Shown here: in pieces, positions 37,801 to 46,538 of the stretch | Layout: each line of letters begins with the position of its first letter | Position numbering within the stretch: the first letter of the stretch is position 1 | NCBI RefSeq assembly: GCF_004000785.1 | Contig: NZ_BILX01000042.1 | Coordinates: 1-54,299, forward strand | From: Paenibacillus ehimensis NBRC 15659 | GTDB lineage: Bacteria; Bacillota; Bacilli; Paenibacillales; NBRC-103111 | Direction of reading: 5' to 3' | DNA: 54,299 nt | Position numbers and translations under genes: made by a program | Notes under the pieces: model-generated | Told to the model about the DNA's origin: nothing | The model's input: only the letters and a program-made list of their open reading frames with translations | The model's database searches: none

Positions 37801-38737
37801 CCGCAGGGCTAAGGCTATACCTGCTCATGGCGGTCAAGAATTCCTCGCACAGGTTGGGAGATATCGGCTCCGCCCCATTGAAAATTTTGCGGACATGCGA
37901 TAAGTCGTAAATGCCGCCGCCATCCGATTTTTTCATAAACTTTAAAAGATACCGGTACCCGAAATTCGGCGAGAACAAAATCGTGGAGCGATGCTTGCTG
38001 GCCTTCTCCAGCCAGATCGTCGGCCTTCGGACGAAATCGTTCGTCTGGATCTGCACCTGATCGATGTTGCAGACGACGGGCATCAGATGACATCCGATAA
38101 TGCCCATATCGTGCGTGAGCGGCAGCCAAGTCAGCAGACTGTCCGCTCCGGTCATGTTCGATATATCGACGATCCCCTCGATATTGGCGAGCAGATTGCG
38201 GTGCGTCAGCACGACGCCCTTGGGATCTCCGGTCGAGCCTGACGAGAATTGAATGAAAGCGGTATCATTCGGTTGGGTGTCGTGGACCGTTCCTTCGGTT
38301 TCGTGGCCGTAAACCTCCGCGATGGGAATGACCTTTCCGGAAATGTTCGAGAAATCGATGCCCTTGCTGTCCGCATATTTCTTCAGGGTATCGTAGTGCT
38401 CCGCATCGCATATCAAATACGGATTGTTCAACCGGTTCCATATTTTAAAAAATTTCAGTCTGTGCTCATCGTTGCTGCCCGGGGTAACGGGCACCGGGAC
38501 CATTCCGCCGAGAATGCCGGCCCAAAACATATGAATAAAGTCTTCGTTATCCTTTAACTGGAAAACCAATTCATCTTTGTGCCGGATGCCCTTGCTTTGC
38601 AGAAAACCTAATATTTTGGAGCTTGTTTTCAATAATTCGCGGTACGAGATTTTCTTTTCCTCGCCCTGCTTCTTCACAAAAACGATATGTCTTTCCTCGA
38701 CCGACGTTTTGCTTAGAATCATCTCCGTTAATGTCAT
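34838..38737 (-). CDS. Lipid-loading protein: FAAL - ACP - KS (no AT)
   Basis: 1299 aa from ATG 38735-38737, preceded by GGAGGGG; the frame stays open to 38839 but nothing upstream has a good ribosome site. Residues ~1-590 are a fatty-acyl-AMP ligase (QFSSGSTGDPKGV ~165, then GYGLAE and TGDLGF), which activates a fatty acid and loads the ACP (GFSSIQ, ~609). A ketosynthase follows from ~675 with Cys842 (DTACSSS). The usual EAHGTGT is EAQGTGT here (Gln975), while the second catalytic His (NIGHL) is kept. After the KS come a KS-AT-type linker and directly the post-AT LPTYAF motif, so the AT is missing. The order FAAL-ACP-KS is like the start of MycA/iturin synthetases, but the ACP after the KS sits on the next protein and no aminotransferase is present. 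The protein probably feeds an acyl chain to the 16986-34820 NRPS. A weak promoter may lie near 38800-38850. Confidence 0.95.
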   Translation of the reverse strand: MTLTEMILSKTSVEERHIVFVKKQGEEKKISYRELLKTSSKILGFLQSKGIRHKDELVFQLKDNEDFIHMFWAGILGGMVPVPVTPGSNDEHRLKFFKIWNRLNNPYLICDAEHYDTLKKYADSKGIDFSNISGKVIPIAEVYGHETEGTVHDTQPNDTAFIQFSSGSTGDPKGVVLTHRNLLANIEGIVDISNMTGADSLLTWLPLTHDMGIIGCHLMPVVCNIDQVQIQTNDFVRRPTIWLEKASKHRSTILFSPNFGYRYLLKFMKKSDGGGIYDLSHVRKIFNGAEPISPNLCEEFLTAMSRYSLSPAAMYPGYGLAEASLVVSFPKAAEGNIRTYYIDRRRMNVGQEVVFLEDKHSAHAAAFVDVGYPIKHTSVRITNAEREPVKDNTVGFIEIKGENVTSGYYNMEEKTKEVLNPEGWLNTGDLGFMRNGRLVVIGRYKDVLFLNGQNYYAHDLERIVLEVAGIPLTEAEVAIGGVRDYKQQTEEVAAFIKFSKKPEDFLFVESNIKREVNLRAGIQIAYVVPIKQIPKTTSGKVQRFSLVERFEAGEFAPILNELADARKRKERLEHEELSGLEQKIAAVCQEHLEGAEAGVTDNFFEMGFSSIQLNQVAFALQERYGDKVKMPDLYANPTIRELARHIQYGSKARQEQARLPRMEEGNDRSGELAIVGMAVKLPKADNLDDYWETIISGLDTVRDLPANRQADLSAYAAKEGYDPDRLRYHRVSYLDEIDTFDYPFFKILPVEAIAMSPAQRLFLETAAKALEDAGYGGGRLKGTKTGVYVGYIGDMDGYKYQRMLALSQDASTPTGYLSANIAGRVSYIFDLKGPALMVDTACSSSLVALDLACEAIRNGQCEQALVGGVRLKTVPVDDGFKAGFESADGRSRPFDSSGGGTGEGEGVIAVLIKPLSAAIRDRDPVYAVIKGSAVNHDGTSAGMSAPNPAAQTAAVVEALQRAKVDPATIGYVEAQGTGTPAGDPIEVQGLTDAYAQYTADTGYCSIGSVRANIGHLYEASGLSSLVKCCLMLKHKQIPPLANFTEANQQIRFEESPFYVARSAADWQPIGGVRRCAINNFGFSGTNAHVILEEFVDTDGGGAQPADSNGALHLFTLSAKHKTVLKRLVEDYVRFLERNGDARIEDVCYTSGTAREHHEVRVAVLAYSTAELLTKLKRFDHKTQPAERIFYGTHKKVKLSKAVKNVGELNENDVAQLSLTGNQLLAELDLANRESQLLRVAQIYTRGAELAWTLLYDRQQVRRIHLPTYAFDPLRCWPSFELASDAAREVAASEAGATYN

Positions 38738-38906
38738 ATGCCCCTCCATTTTTGCGCCATCAAAAATGCAGCTTTTCGAGCTAACATAGGGGAAAAATAG
38801 GATAAAAGCCTTGGAATAAGGATACACTAATACCTTCATCTGGTAAATAGGAAAAAGGCATTAGACGCCATTCGCGCCGAAACGACCCAACCAATTCAAG
38901 GTCATG

Positions 38907-38936
38907 AAAAAACCGGCCCTGAGCCAGGCCGGTTTT
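38907..38936 (-). terminator. Rho-independent terminator of the bceAB-like operon
   Basis: A perfect 10-bp stem, AAAACCGGCC (38909-38918) and GGCCGGTTTT (38927-38936), with an 8-nt loop. Read on the minus strand it ends in six T. It lies 24 bp past the permease stop and separates the transporter from the FAAL/NRPS unit. Confidence 0.92.
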
Positions 38937-38960
38937 CCAGTTTCCCGTATATTGCTGCGT

Positions 38961-40877
38961 CTATTCTTCATACACCATTTTCGTATAATTTTTACTTATT
39001 CCGACATAAAATGCGATCATGACCAAGACGAATAGTCCTATTCCCAGCACCATTTGCAGGACAAAATTCACATTCAGCACCTTCTCCAGCATGTCCATCG
39101 CCACGACGCTGTGGGCGATTCCGACGATGACCGGCAGCACAAACGCGATACCGACTTGCAGGTAGACGGACCGTTCCACCTCTTTTTTGCTCATGCCGAT
39201 TTTTTTGAGTATTGCATACTGCTCTTGATCCGAGAACGCGTCGCTCAATATTTTAAAATAGATCGTACTGAACGTGGCCAGCACAAAAACGATCGACATG
39301 ATCAGCCCCAGGAAGAAAAACGTACCGAGCGTGTAATAATCCTGCGCAAATTGCTTCAAATATCCGTTCACTTTGCCGTCCGGTACGATGCCGGCAAGCG
39401 TCTGGACAAGCTTTTCGCTGTTTTCCTGCCCGGTGATCCGAATGCCGTTAAACGTAATTTCCGGGCCGCTCTCCCTCGCCTTCTCGTACGCGCTGTCCGG
39501 CACGACATAAATATTTTTTTTGCCGAACTTGGCGACGTTCCCTGTTACGGGCACCTGCCTGGCTTGCTTCAGCGAATACGTGGTTCCGTTCCAACGGATC
39601 TCTTCGCCGCCGACCCGAATCGGCGACGCCAGCGTATTTGCATTAATGATAAAGACGGCTTCGTTTTTATCCGGATCAATCCGTCTAAGCAGCTTTTCAC
39701 ATTCCGGATATTGCAAAAATTGAAGCGTCTTTTCAAGCTCGGAGTAACCGATCATATATGCGTCGTTGTTAAAATCGACTTTTTTACCGCTCACATACTC
39801 CACTTTCCCCGGCACCAGATGAATGGCGTTCCAGCCGAGCAATTGATGCTCCGACGCGGCGATCGCTTCCATCACTTTCACCTTGACCGCCGGATCGCTG
39901 CCCTCATAGCTGATGCTGTACGGCGCTTCGATAAGCTCGTGATCCTTCGCGTACTGCTTGAACGCCAGGCTGACACTGAAGGCGGTTACGGTAGCCGCCG
40001 CCAAGATGGCCGTCATCGCCAAGCTTCGATAATTCGACTTCAGCCGAAAAAAAATGTTGCTGACGCTCACCAGCCGGACGTTTTTATACACCATGTGCTT
40101 GGCCTTGACCCATCGGCTGAAAATAATCGTCAGGAAGCTTCCGAAGAAGAAGTAGGTGCCGAAGCTGACCAGAATCAGCGTCGCCATCGAAGCGGACAGC
40201 AGATCCGAAATCCAGTGCGTAAAGCCGGATGCCACCGCATAGCCTGCGGCGATCAAGATAACTCCCAGAATGCCTTTCGTATAATTCAATTTCGGGACAA
40301 CGGGCTTCGCTTTCGTCGCATGGATCATTTGGATGAGCTGGCTTTTCTGGACTTCCCGGAAATTTCTGAACCCCAGCACCACGAAGATGAGTCCGAACAC
40401 AATCACAAGCTGGATGATCGCCTTGATGGAGATCATGAACGGAATCTCAGCCTCCAGATACATCGCTTTTCCGAGAAGCATGAAGAACAGCTTCGAGAAC
40501 AAAATGCCCGCCGCCAAGCCCAGAACCAAAGACAGCATACCCAGAAGCACACTTTCGATGGCGAACACTCTTCCGATCTTGGAGGTGCTGATACCCATCA
40601 GCATATAAATGCCGGTTTCCTTCTGCCGCTGCTTGAAAAAAAATCCGTTCGCATGCCACATAAAGAAAACGACGGTACACATCAAGACGAACCCGCAGGT
40701 CATGCTCGCCACCGTAGCCGATTGCAGCCGCGCCGTGATTTGGGCAAACGTATCGTTATATTGAATGGCCACGAAATTATAGTAGGTGGCTACGGTTACA
40801 ACCAGAACGATCAAGTAAAATCCGTAGATTTGCAAGTTGTTTCTGAGAAGCGTGCAGGCGATCCTAAAGGAATTCAT
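38961..40877 (-). CDS. BceB-like FtsX-domain ABC transporter permease
   Basis: 638 aa, the size expected of BceB/YxdM-family permeases. About ten hydrophobic segments are visible: one near residues 17-37, a pair of FtsX-type helices around 55-75 and 105-140, more at 155-260 and ~285-310, and the last three from ~520 to the end. A large hydrophilic region at ~312-515 between them is the extracellular sensor/binding domain typical of this family. The gene starts 14 bp inside the ATPase gene, so the two are translationally coupled. Family members remove cell-wall-active peptides such as bacitracin from the membrane and signal to a BceS kinase. Inside this biosynthetic locus it is most likely self-resistance for the product. 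The BceB-family call is strong; the substrate is inferred. Confidence 0.93.
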   Translation of the reverse strand: MNSFRIACTLLRNNLQIYGFYLIVLVVTVATYYNFVAIQYNDTFAQITARLQSATVASMTCGFVLMCTVVFFMWHANGFFFKQRQKETGIYMLMGISTSKIGRVFAIESVLLGMLSLVLGLAAGILFSKLFFMLLGKAMYLEAEIPFMISIKAIIQLVIVFGLIFVVLGFRNFREVQKSQLIQMIHATKAKPVVPKLNYTKGILGVILIAAGYAVASGFTHWISDLLSASMATLILVSFGTYFFFGSFLTIIFSRWVKAKHMVYKNVRLVSVSNIFFRLKSNYRSLAMTAILAAATVTAFSVSLAFKQYAKDHELIEAPYSISYEGSDPAVKVKVMEAIAASEHQLLGWNAIHLVPGKVEYVSGKKVDFNNDAYMIGYSELEKTLQFLQYPECEKLLRRIDPDKNEAVFIINANTLASPIRVGGEEIRWNGTTYSLKQARQVPVTGNVAKFGKKNIYVVPDSAYEKARESGPEITFNGIRITGQENSEKLVQTLAGIVPDGKVNGYLKQFAQDYYTLGTFFFLGLIMSIVFVLATFSTIYFKILSDAFSDQEQYAILKKIGMSKKEVERSVYLQVGIAFVLPVIVGIAHSVVAMDMLEKVLNVNFVLQMVLGIGLFVLVMIAFYVGISKNYTKMVYEE

Positions 40878-41625
40878 GACTGGTCCCTCCCATAACCGCT
40901 AGCATATTCAGCACCTTCTTGAACAGCTCCTGCTTATTGCCGTCGCTATCCAGCCGTCCGTGAATCCGGCCGTCCTTCAAAAACATCACTCTGTCGCAAT
41001 AGCTTGCGGCTACGGCGTCGTGGGTCACCATAATAATCGTGGTGTCCAGCTTTTTGTTGACGCTTTTGAAGCATTCCAGCACCTCGGAGGACGATTTGGA
41101 GTCGAGCGCCCCAGTCGGTTCGTCGGCAAAAATCACTTTGGGCGACGTAATCAGCGCCCGGCATATGGCGGCACGCTGCTTTTGCCCGCCCGACAATTCG
41201 TACGGATATTTGTCGAGCTGCTCGGAAATGCCCAGCAATTGCGTAAGCTCGTCGATTTTGCTCAAGATAATATCGAGCTTGACGTTATTCAGCGTAAGCG
41301 GCAAGGCAATATTGTCCCGGATCGTCATATTGTCGAGCAAATTGAACGCCTGGAACACGAAGCCGATCGTATCTCTGCGGAACTTCGCCAGCTCCTTGTC
41401 CTTAATCGTCGTAATATCGTATCCGTCGATCGTGATGCGCCCCGAGCTCGGCCGGTCGATCGTCGACATCATATTTAACAAAGTCGTTTTGCCGGACCCG
41501 GACGGTCCCATAATCCCGACAAATTCGCCTTCGTCAAAATCAAGGCTTACCCCCTTCAAGGCCATAAAGGTGCTTGCCTTTTCGCCGTATTCTTTGGTTA
41601 CATCCGACACCTCAACAATTTTCAT
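40864..41625 (-). CDS. BceA-like ABC transporter ATP-binding protein
   Basis: 253 aa from ATG 41623-41625. The frame is open upstream to 41700, but homology begins at this Met (MKIVEVSDVTKEYG). A GGGG at 41637-41640 is a weak ribosome site. All ABC ATPase motifs are present: Walker A GPSGSGKT (40-47), Q-loop Gln92, signature LSGGQ (144-148), Walker B VIFADE (164-169) and switch His202. The size and the EPTGALD context fit the MacB/LolD/BceA family that pairs with FtsX-type permeases. It powers the adjacent permease. It has its own upstream region, with a TATAAT box and a BceR-like operator, separate from the NRPS operons on both sides. Confidence 0.94.
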   Translation of the reverse strand: MKIVEVSDVTKEYGEKASTFMALKGVSLDFDEGEFVGIMGPSGSGKTTLLNMMSTIDRPSSGRITIDGYDITTIKDKELAKFRRDTIGFVFQAFNLLDNMTIRDNIALPLTLNNVKLDIILSKIDELTQLLGISEQLDKYPYELSGGQKQRAAICRALITSPKVIFADEPTGALDSKSSSEVLECFKSVNKKLDTTIIMVTHDAVAASYCDRVMFLKDGRIHGRLDSDGNKQELFKKVLNMLAVMGGTSHEFL

Positions 41626-41673
41626 CACTGCAATAACCCCGCTTGTTGGATTTATTCGAAAATGGTTGCTTTT

Positions 41674-41679
41674 ATTATA
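41674..41679 (-). promoter_or_regulatory. Candidate -10 box for the bceAB-like operon
   Basis: A perfect TATAAT on the minus strand lies 48 bp before the ATPase start codon. The sequence 17 bp upstream (AGATGA) is a poor -35, as expected for a promoter that depends on an activator bound further upstream. Confidence 0.5.
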
Positions 41680-41733
41680 AAGGGTTGGCGAAACAATCAT
41701 CTATGGCCTAAGATTACATTTTGCACCGCTAAA

Positions 41734-41749
41734 GTGACATTCTTGTCAC
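41734..41749. promoter_or_regulatory. BceR-type operator (GTGACA-N4-TGTCAC)
   Basis: A perfect 6-bp inverted repeat with a 4-nt spacer. It fits the TNACA-N4-TGTNA pattern known for BceR/PsdR response regulators that drive BceAB transporters in Bacillus. It lies about 60 bp upstream of the TATAAT at 41674-41679, where an activator site is expected, and just before the terminator of the preceding operon. The pattern match is seen; binding is inferred. Confidence 0.65.
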
Positions 41750-41756
41750 AGTAGAC

Positions 41757-41786
41757 AAAAAAACCGCTTTTTGGGCAAAAGCGGTT
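41757..41786 (-). terminator. Rho-independent terminator of the C-A-PCP / PKS / NRPS operon
   Basis: A perfect 10-bp stem, AACCGCTTTT (41762-41771) and AAAAGCGGTT (41777-41786), with a 5-nt loop. On the minus strand it is followed by a run of seven T. It lies 14 bp beyond the stop of the 41801-46531 gene and closes unit A before the transporter operon. Confidence 0.93.
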
Positions 41787-41800
41787 GGACAAGAAAGGGA

Positions 41801-44800
41801 TTAGGACTCCACCCATGTGCGAACGGGCTGTTCGGGAGCTTCGCAAACGCGAAGGAACGTCTCCCGCAGGTCGCCAAGCATCCGGCTGACGGCTTCGTCG
41901 CGGAAGCAGGCCTTCAGGTAAGTCATATAGATTTCGTAGCCTTCCGGGATGACACACACATCGACACGCAGCGGTGTCCCGGAATCGAAGATGGCCAGCG
42001 CTTTTTCGTACTCGTTCTCCAGCGGAACGTCGTGAAACCAGTCCATGCCGCCGGAAACCTCGAAATAAGAAGGCAGGTTTTGGAAAATCATATACGATTC
42101 GAATAGCGGCTCATCTTCCGCCACACCGATCCATGCCTTGATTTTCCTCAGCGGCGTATAATCCCATTGCGTGAGCAGGAGCTGCTTCTCTTGAATTTGC
42201 TGCAGAAGCTGCAACGCATTCTCGTTCCCGTCCACCCGGATGCGCAGCGGCAGCGTGTTGATCGTGGGACCGACAATGTCTTCCGCCCCTTCGTATTCCG
42301 GCTGTCTGCCGTTCGACATGACGCCGAACAGGACCTCCCTTTCTCCGGTATACCGGACCAGCAGCAGCGACCACGCCAATTGGAACAGCACGTTCACCGT
42401 AACGCGGCTTCGCAGAGCAAGCTCCCGCACCCGGTGCGGCGCGATAGGCTTGATCTGCACCAATTGCTTCGCAAAGCCCCGCTCTTTGGGCTGCCCGTTG
42501 AAAGGCGCATGCTTGATCAGCGGCGTTGCCCGGCGGAAATCCGCCAGCTCCGCGCTCCAATAGCGTCTGGGCTCCTCCAGCTCTCTGGAACGGAGCCAGG
42601 CCGCGTACCGGCCATAATACCGTGCAGAGGGTAGCTCGTAAGGCTTCCCTTCAAGCAAGGAGTAATAGCATTTGATCACGTGAATCAATACGATAAAATG
42701 GCTCCAGCCGTCCATCATCAGGTACGAGCAGCTCATTACCAATTGATGGTCACGCTCTCCGAGCGTGGCGAACATCACATCGTAGGTCGTCGGCCGGCCG
42801 ATATATGCAAGCTCGCTTTCCAGCAGCTTGCGTTCCTGATAGCGCTTCAGCTCCTCCTGCTGGCGTTCTGCATCCCACCTGCGCCAATCGAGATATTGAA
42901 CGGGAACCCGGATGCTGCGGCGCGTCAGTTGCACCGGCTCGGCAAGCCCTTCATAGACGACGGAGGTTTTGGTTAGCGCAAAATGGTTCGCTACCCGCTC
43001 CCACGCTTCGGTCATGAGCTCCGGCTCCAGCTTGTCCTTGAAGCGCATGACCATATTGACGAAAAATTGGGCCGGCTCGGGACGCCGCCGCATGACAGAC
43101 AGCATGTAATCCTGCAAAGGCGTAAGCGGATAGACGTCTTCGATCTCTTCGGGAGCGATTCCCTCTATTCCCGCAAAGTCCTCCCGATTCAGACCCGCAA
43201 GCGGAAAATCAAACTCGTACCCGGCCGCCGCTTCGACCGGCGGCTGCTTCTCTGTTCCTCCTATTGCGCCGACCGCACGGCTCAGCTCGGCAATCGTCTG
43301 ATGCTGGAACACCTGCTTGGTCGTAAGCTCCAGCCCGGCTTGTCTCGCCCGGGCGATCAGCATCATCGTCTTGATCGAATCGCCGCCAATCTCAAAATAG
43401 TTTTGGCGAATTCCTACCTTATCCAAAACGAGCAGCTCTTTCCAGATGTTGCACAGCACCTCCTCGACAGGATTGCGGGGCTCTTCGAACCGGTCGCCGG
43501 ACAGGTCCGTTTCGGGCGCGGGCAGCGCTTGACGGTCGAATTTGCCGCTCGGCGTGAGCGGAAGCCGGTCCAGCACGACGAACGCCGAAGGAATCATATA
43601 GCCCGGCAGCCGGTCTCTCAGACTGCGGCGCAGCGATTCGATGTTCGGCGCAGAGCCTGCCTTTCCAGTCACGTATGCCGCAATCCGTTTGTCGCCGGGA
43701 GCGTCTTCGCGAACAAGCACAACCGCTTCTCTGACGGAAGGATGCGCGGCAATCGCCGCTTGAATCTCACCGAGCTCGATGCGGAAACCCCGGATTTTGA
43801 CCTGGTCGTCGGACCTGCCCAGAAACTGAATGCGTCCGTCCGGCAAATAGCGTCCGAGATCTCCGCTCCGGTACAATAGCGCGCCCTCCTGTGCCGCGAA
43901 TGGGTCCGGGACGAATTTTTCCCGTGTCAGCGCTTCCCTGCGCCAATAACCGCCCCCGACTCCGCGGCCGCCGATGCAGATTTCGCCGGGCACCCCGACC
44001 GGCACGGGCCGCAGCTCCCGGTCGGTAATATAGATCGTCGTATTCGGCAGCGGCCTGCCGATATGCGGAGGCCTGTAGGCTTCCCCGTCAGATTCGATGA
44101 TGCGGAAGGTGCTGGCAATCGTGCATTCCGTGGGACCGTACAGGTCGTATACCTCGAACGGCAGACCCTGCGGCAGCTTGACGGTCCATTGATCCCCTCC
44201 GGTAAACAGCCGGCGGAGAGGCGCTTCCGCAGACCAGGGCACGGAGATCAGCCGCTCGGCCAGCGGGGTCGGCAGGAAAGCGAAGGTTATGCGGTTCCCC
44301 AGCATCCAATCGCGCAGCCGCTCCGGCTGCATTCTCGTCTCTTCCGAAGGGAGCCATAAAGACGCGCCTGAAACGAGCGCTCCCCAGATCTCGGCTACGG
44401 ATAAGTCAAAGCCGACCCCCGAGGTAAAGCAGACCCGGTCGGAAGAAGACAGCGCCGAAGCGTCCCGGTACCAGTGCAAGAAATTGACGATCGACGCGTG
44501 CGGGATCATCGTTCCTTTAGGCCGGCCCGTGGAGCCGGAAGTGTAGATAACATAGGCCGTTTCGTCCTGAAGCGGCTTGTCTGAGGCGGGGGGCCGGTGT
44601 GCGGCCCGGTCACGCGACAAATCCCCGGACCGTTCCGCTTTCTGATCCACATAGAAGATCCGCGCATCGATTGCTTCGGGTAAAATCGGTCGAAGCAGCT
44701 CCGCCGTCAGCAGGATGGAAGCGAGCGAATCGCTCAGAATATATGCGATCCGCTCCTTCGGAAGGGCCGGATCGACCGGCAGATAGGCGCCGCCGGCCAT

Positions 44801-46531
44801 CAGTACCGCCAGTTGGGCGACGACCATCTCCGGGGTACGCTCCAAACATACCGCCGTCACCGTTCCGGGACCCGCGCCAAGCTCGCGCAGCTGTACAGCC
44901 AGCCGCCCGGCCTGATCGGCGAGACCGGCATACGCCAGGGTGCCGCCGCCGCTTACAATAGCCGGACGCTCCGGCCGAAGGGAAGCCTGCTCCTGCACCA
45001 TCCGGTGCAGCGTCGTCCCGAGCGGGTAATCCCGGTCCGTCCGGTTCCACTCCTCAAGCAGTACCCGCTCTTCCGCGGAGAGGATCGGCAGAGCGGCGAC
45101 CGAAGCGTCCGGGCTGTCGGCGATGCCGGAGAGAAGCGTGGTCAGGTGGGTGATCAGCCGCCGCATCGTCGCTTCCTCGAAGAGGCTCCGGTCGTATTCC
45201 AAGGCCCCTTTCCAGCCGCTCTCCGTCTCGAACATCTCAAGGCTGAGATCGAATTTGGACGTCTCCGTCTCCACATCGAGCGGTTCGGCGGTGAGTCCGT
45301 CCAGGTCGAACGAAACCGGAGGCGTATTTTGCAGCGTGAACATCACTTGAAACAATGGAGAATAGCTAAGGCTCCGCTGCCCTGCCGTCTCTTCGACCAG
45401 CAATTCGAACGGAACGTCCTGATGGGCGTAGGCCTCCAGAGCGTTTTGGCGGACCTGCCGGAGCAGATGCCGGAAAGGAAGGCCTGCGCTCACTTCCGAG
45501 CGGATGACCAGCGTGTTGACGAAAAATCCGATCAGCGGCTCGACCTCCTTGCGGTTCCTACCCGACAACGTTGTTCCGACGCACAGATCCTCCTCCCCGG
45601 TATAGCGGTGCAGCAGCGTCTGGAACGCGGCCATCAACAGCATGAACGGGGTCGCCTGCTCTTCGGCGGCAAAACGGCACAGCCTTTCTTTAAGCTGCTG
45701 CGGCACCGTGAAGTGCAGCTTTCTTCCCAGATACTGCCGGACCGACGGTCGGGGGTAATCGGTCGGAAGCCGGAGCAGCGCAGGCGCTCCGGCCAGCCTC
45801 CGCTTCCAGTACGACAGCTGCTCTTGAACCGCATCCTCTTGGACCCATGTCCGCTGCCACTCGGCAAAATCGGCATACTGCAACCGAAGGGGCGGCAGCG
45901 GCGCAGCTTCTCCGCGAATAAAGGCGTTATACAACCCCAACAGCTCCCGGCCGAACCGGTGATGAGACCAGCCGTCCGTTATAATATGGTGAAAAGCCCA
46001 AAGCAGCACATGCTCTTTCTCCGCAAGAGCCAGCAGAACCGCGCGAAGCATAGGACCCCGTCTCAGGTCAAACGGCCTGTTGATGCGGGATATTTGCTCC
46101 CGGATCGCCGTCTCCTGCAGCTTGACCGGCCGGTCCCGCAGGTCCTTCCGCTCCAGCGGAACGTTCATCGTATCCAGAACAAGCTGATAAGCGTTGCCCT
46201 CTTCTTCGCCGAACACGGTGCGAAGCATCTCATGCCGCTGCACAACCGCCTGCAGGCTCCGCTCCAGCGCTCCGGCCCGGAGAACACCCTTCAGCTTGAT
46301 GGCGTAGACCAAATGATACGCCGTTGATGCCGGCTCCAAAGAAGAGAAAAACCACAACCGCTGTTGGGCATAGGAGAGCGGACTTTTTCCGTCTTTATTC
46401 TGTCGCGCAGGAATTCCCTGCGACTGTGAAAAAACCGGGGCAGCCCCGCCTTGAAGCAGCCGGCCGAGCAGCGCCCGTTTTTCTTCCGACAATTGCGACC
46501 TGCGGGCCTCGATCGGATCTGGATTGGCCAT
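41801..46531 (-). CDS. NRPS: C-A-PCP-C* with degenerate terminal C domain
   Basis: 1576 aa from ATG 46529-46531, seven bases after the preceding PKS stop, with AGAGGA just upstream. Domains: C1 (LSYAQQRLWF; HHIITDG ~190); A ~500-1010 (YTSGSTGRPKG, TPSGKFDRQ); PCP (IGGDSIK ~1055); a second condensation-like domain from PLTPLQDYM (~1135) to the end. In this last domain the catalytic HHxxxDG reads SYLMMDG (Ser1269-Tyr1270), so it lacks the catalytic His. The A pocket reads DLAFFGLIAK, which I cannot assign. There is no thioesterase after it, and the terminator follows at once. The terminal domain may act in docking, recruit a partner or be inert. The protein is last in unit A and should receive the chain from the KS-ACP protein encoded upstream. 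Confidence 0.95.
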   Translation of the reverse strand: MANPDPIEARRSQLSEEKRALLGRLLQGGAAPVFSQSQGIPARQNKDGKSPLSYAQQRLWFFSSLEPASTAYHLVYAIKLKGVLRAGALERSLQAVVQRHEMLRTVFGEEEGNAYQLVLDTMNVPLERKDLRDRPVKLQETAIREQISRINRPFDLRRGPMLRAVLLALAEKEHVLLWAFHHIITDGWSHHRFGRELLGLYNAFIRGEAAPLPPLRLQYADFAEWQRTWVQEDAVQEQLSYWKRRLAGAPALLRLPTDYPRPSVRQYLGRKLHFTVPQQLKERLCRFAAEEQATPFMLLMAAFQTLLHRYTGEEDLCVGTTLSGRNRKEVEPLIGFFVNTLVIRSEVSAGLPFRHLLRQVRQNALEAYAHQDVPFELLVEETAGQRSLSYSPLFQVMFTLQNTPPVSFDLDGLTAEPLDVETETSKFDLSLEMFETESGWKGALEYDRSLFEEATMRRLITHLTTLLSGIADSPDASVAALPILSAEERVLLEEWNRTDRDYPLGTTLHRMVQEQASLRPERPAIVSGGGTLAYAGLADQAGRLAVQLRELGAGPGTVTAVCLERTPEMVVAQLAVLMAGGAYLPVDPALPKERIAYILSDSLASILLTAELLRPILPEAIDARIFYVDQKAERSGDLSRDRAAHRPPASDKPLQDETAYVIYTSGSTGRPKGTMIPHASIVNFLHWYRDASALSSSDRVCFTSGVGFDLSVAEIWGALVSGASLWLPSEETRMQPERLRDWMLGNRITFAFLPTPLAERLISVPWSAEAPLRRLFTGGDQWTVKLPQGLPFEVYDLYGPTECTIASTFRIIESDGEAYRPPHIGRPLPNTTIYITDRELRPVPVGVPGEICIGGRGVGGGYWRREALTREKFVPDPFAAQEGALLYRSGDLGRYLPDGRIQFLGRSDDQVKIRGFRIELGEIQAAIAAHPSVREAVVLVREDAPGDKRIAAYVTGKAGSAPNIESLRRSLRDRLPGYMIPSAFVVLDRLPLTPSGKFDRQALPAPETDLSGDRFEEPRNPVEEVLCNIWKELLVLDKVGIRQNYFEIGGDSIKTMMLIARARQAGLELTTKQVFQHQTIAELSRAVGAIGGTEKQPPVEAAAGYEFDFPLAGLNREDFAGIEGIAPEEIEDVYPLTPLQDYMLSVMRRRPEPAQFFVNMVMRFKDKLEPELMTEAWERVANHFALTKTSVVYEGLAEPVQLTRRSIRVPVQYLDWRRWDAERQQEELKRYQERKLLESELAYIGRPTTYDVMFATLGERDHQLVMSCSYLMMDGWSHFIVLIHVIKCYYSLLEGKPYELPSARYYGRYAAWLRSRELEEPRRYWSAELADFRRATPLIKHAPFNGQPKERGFAKQLVQIKPIAPHRVRELALRSRVTVNVLFQLAWSLLLVRYTGEREVLFGVMSNGRQPEYEGAEDIVGPTINTLPLRIRVDGNENALQLLQQIQEKQLLLTQWDYTPLRKIKAWIGVAEDEPLFESYMIFQNLPSYFEVSGGMDWFHDVPLENEYEKALAIFDSGTPLRVDVCVIPEGYEIYMTYLKACFRDEAVSRMLGDLRETFLRVCEAPEQPVRTWVES

Positions 46532-46538
46532 CGTTCCT

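Noticed and set aside
38738..38839. Longer N-terminus for the FAAL protein from ATG 38839
   Set aside because: No good ribosome site there. The extra 34 residues are hydrophobic without family similarity, and GGAGGGG directly precedes the ATG at 38737.
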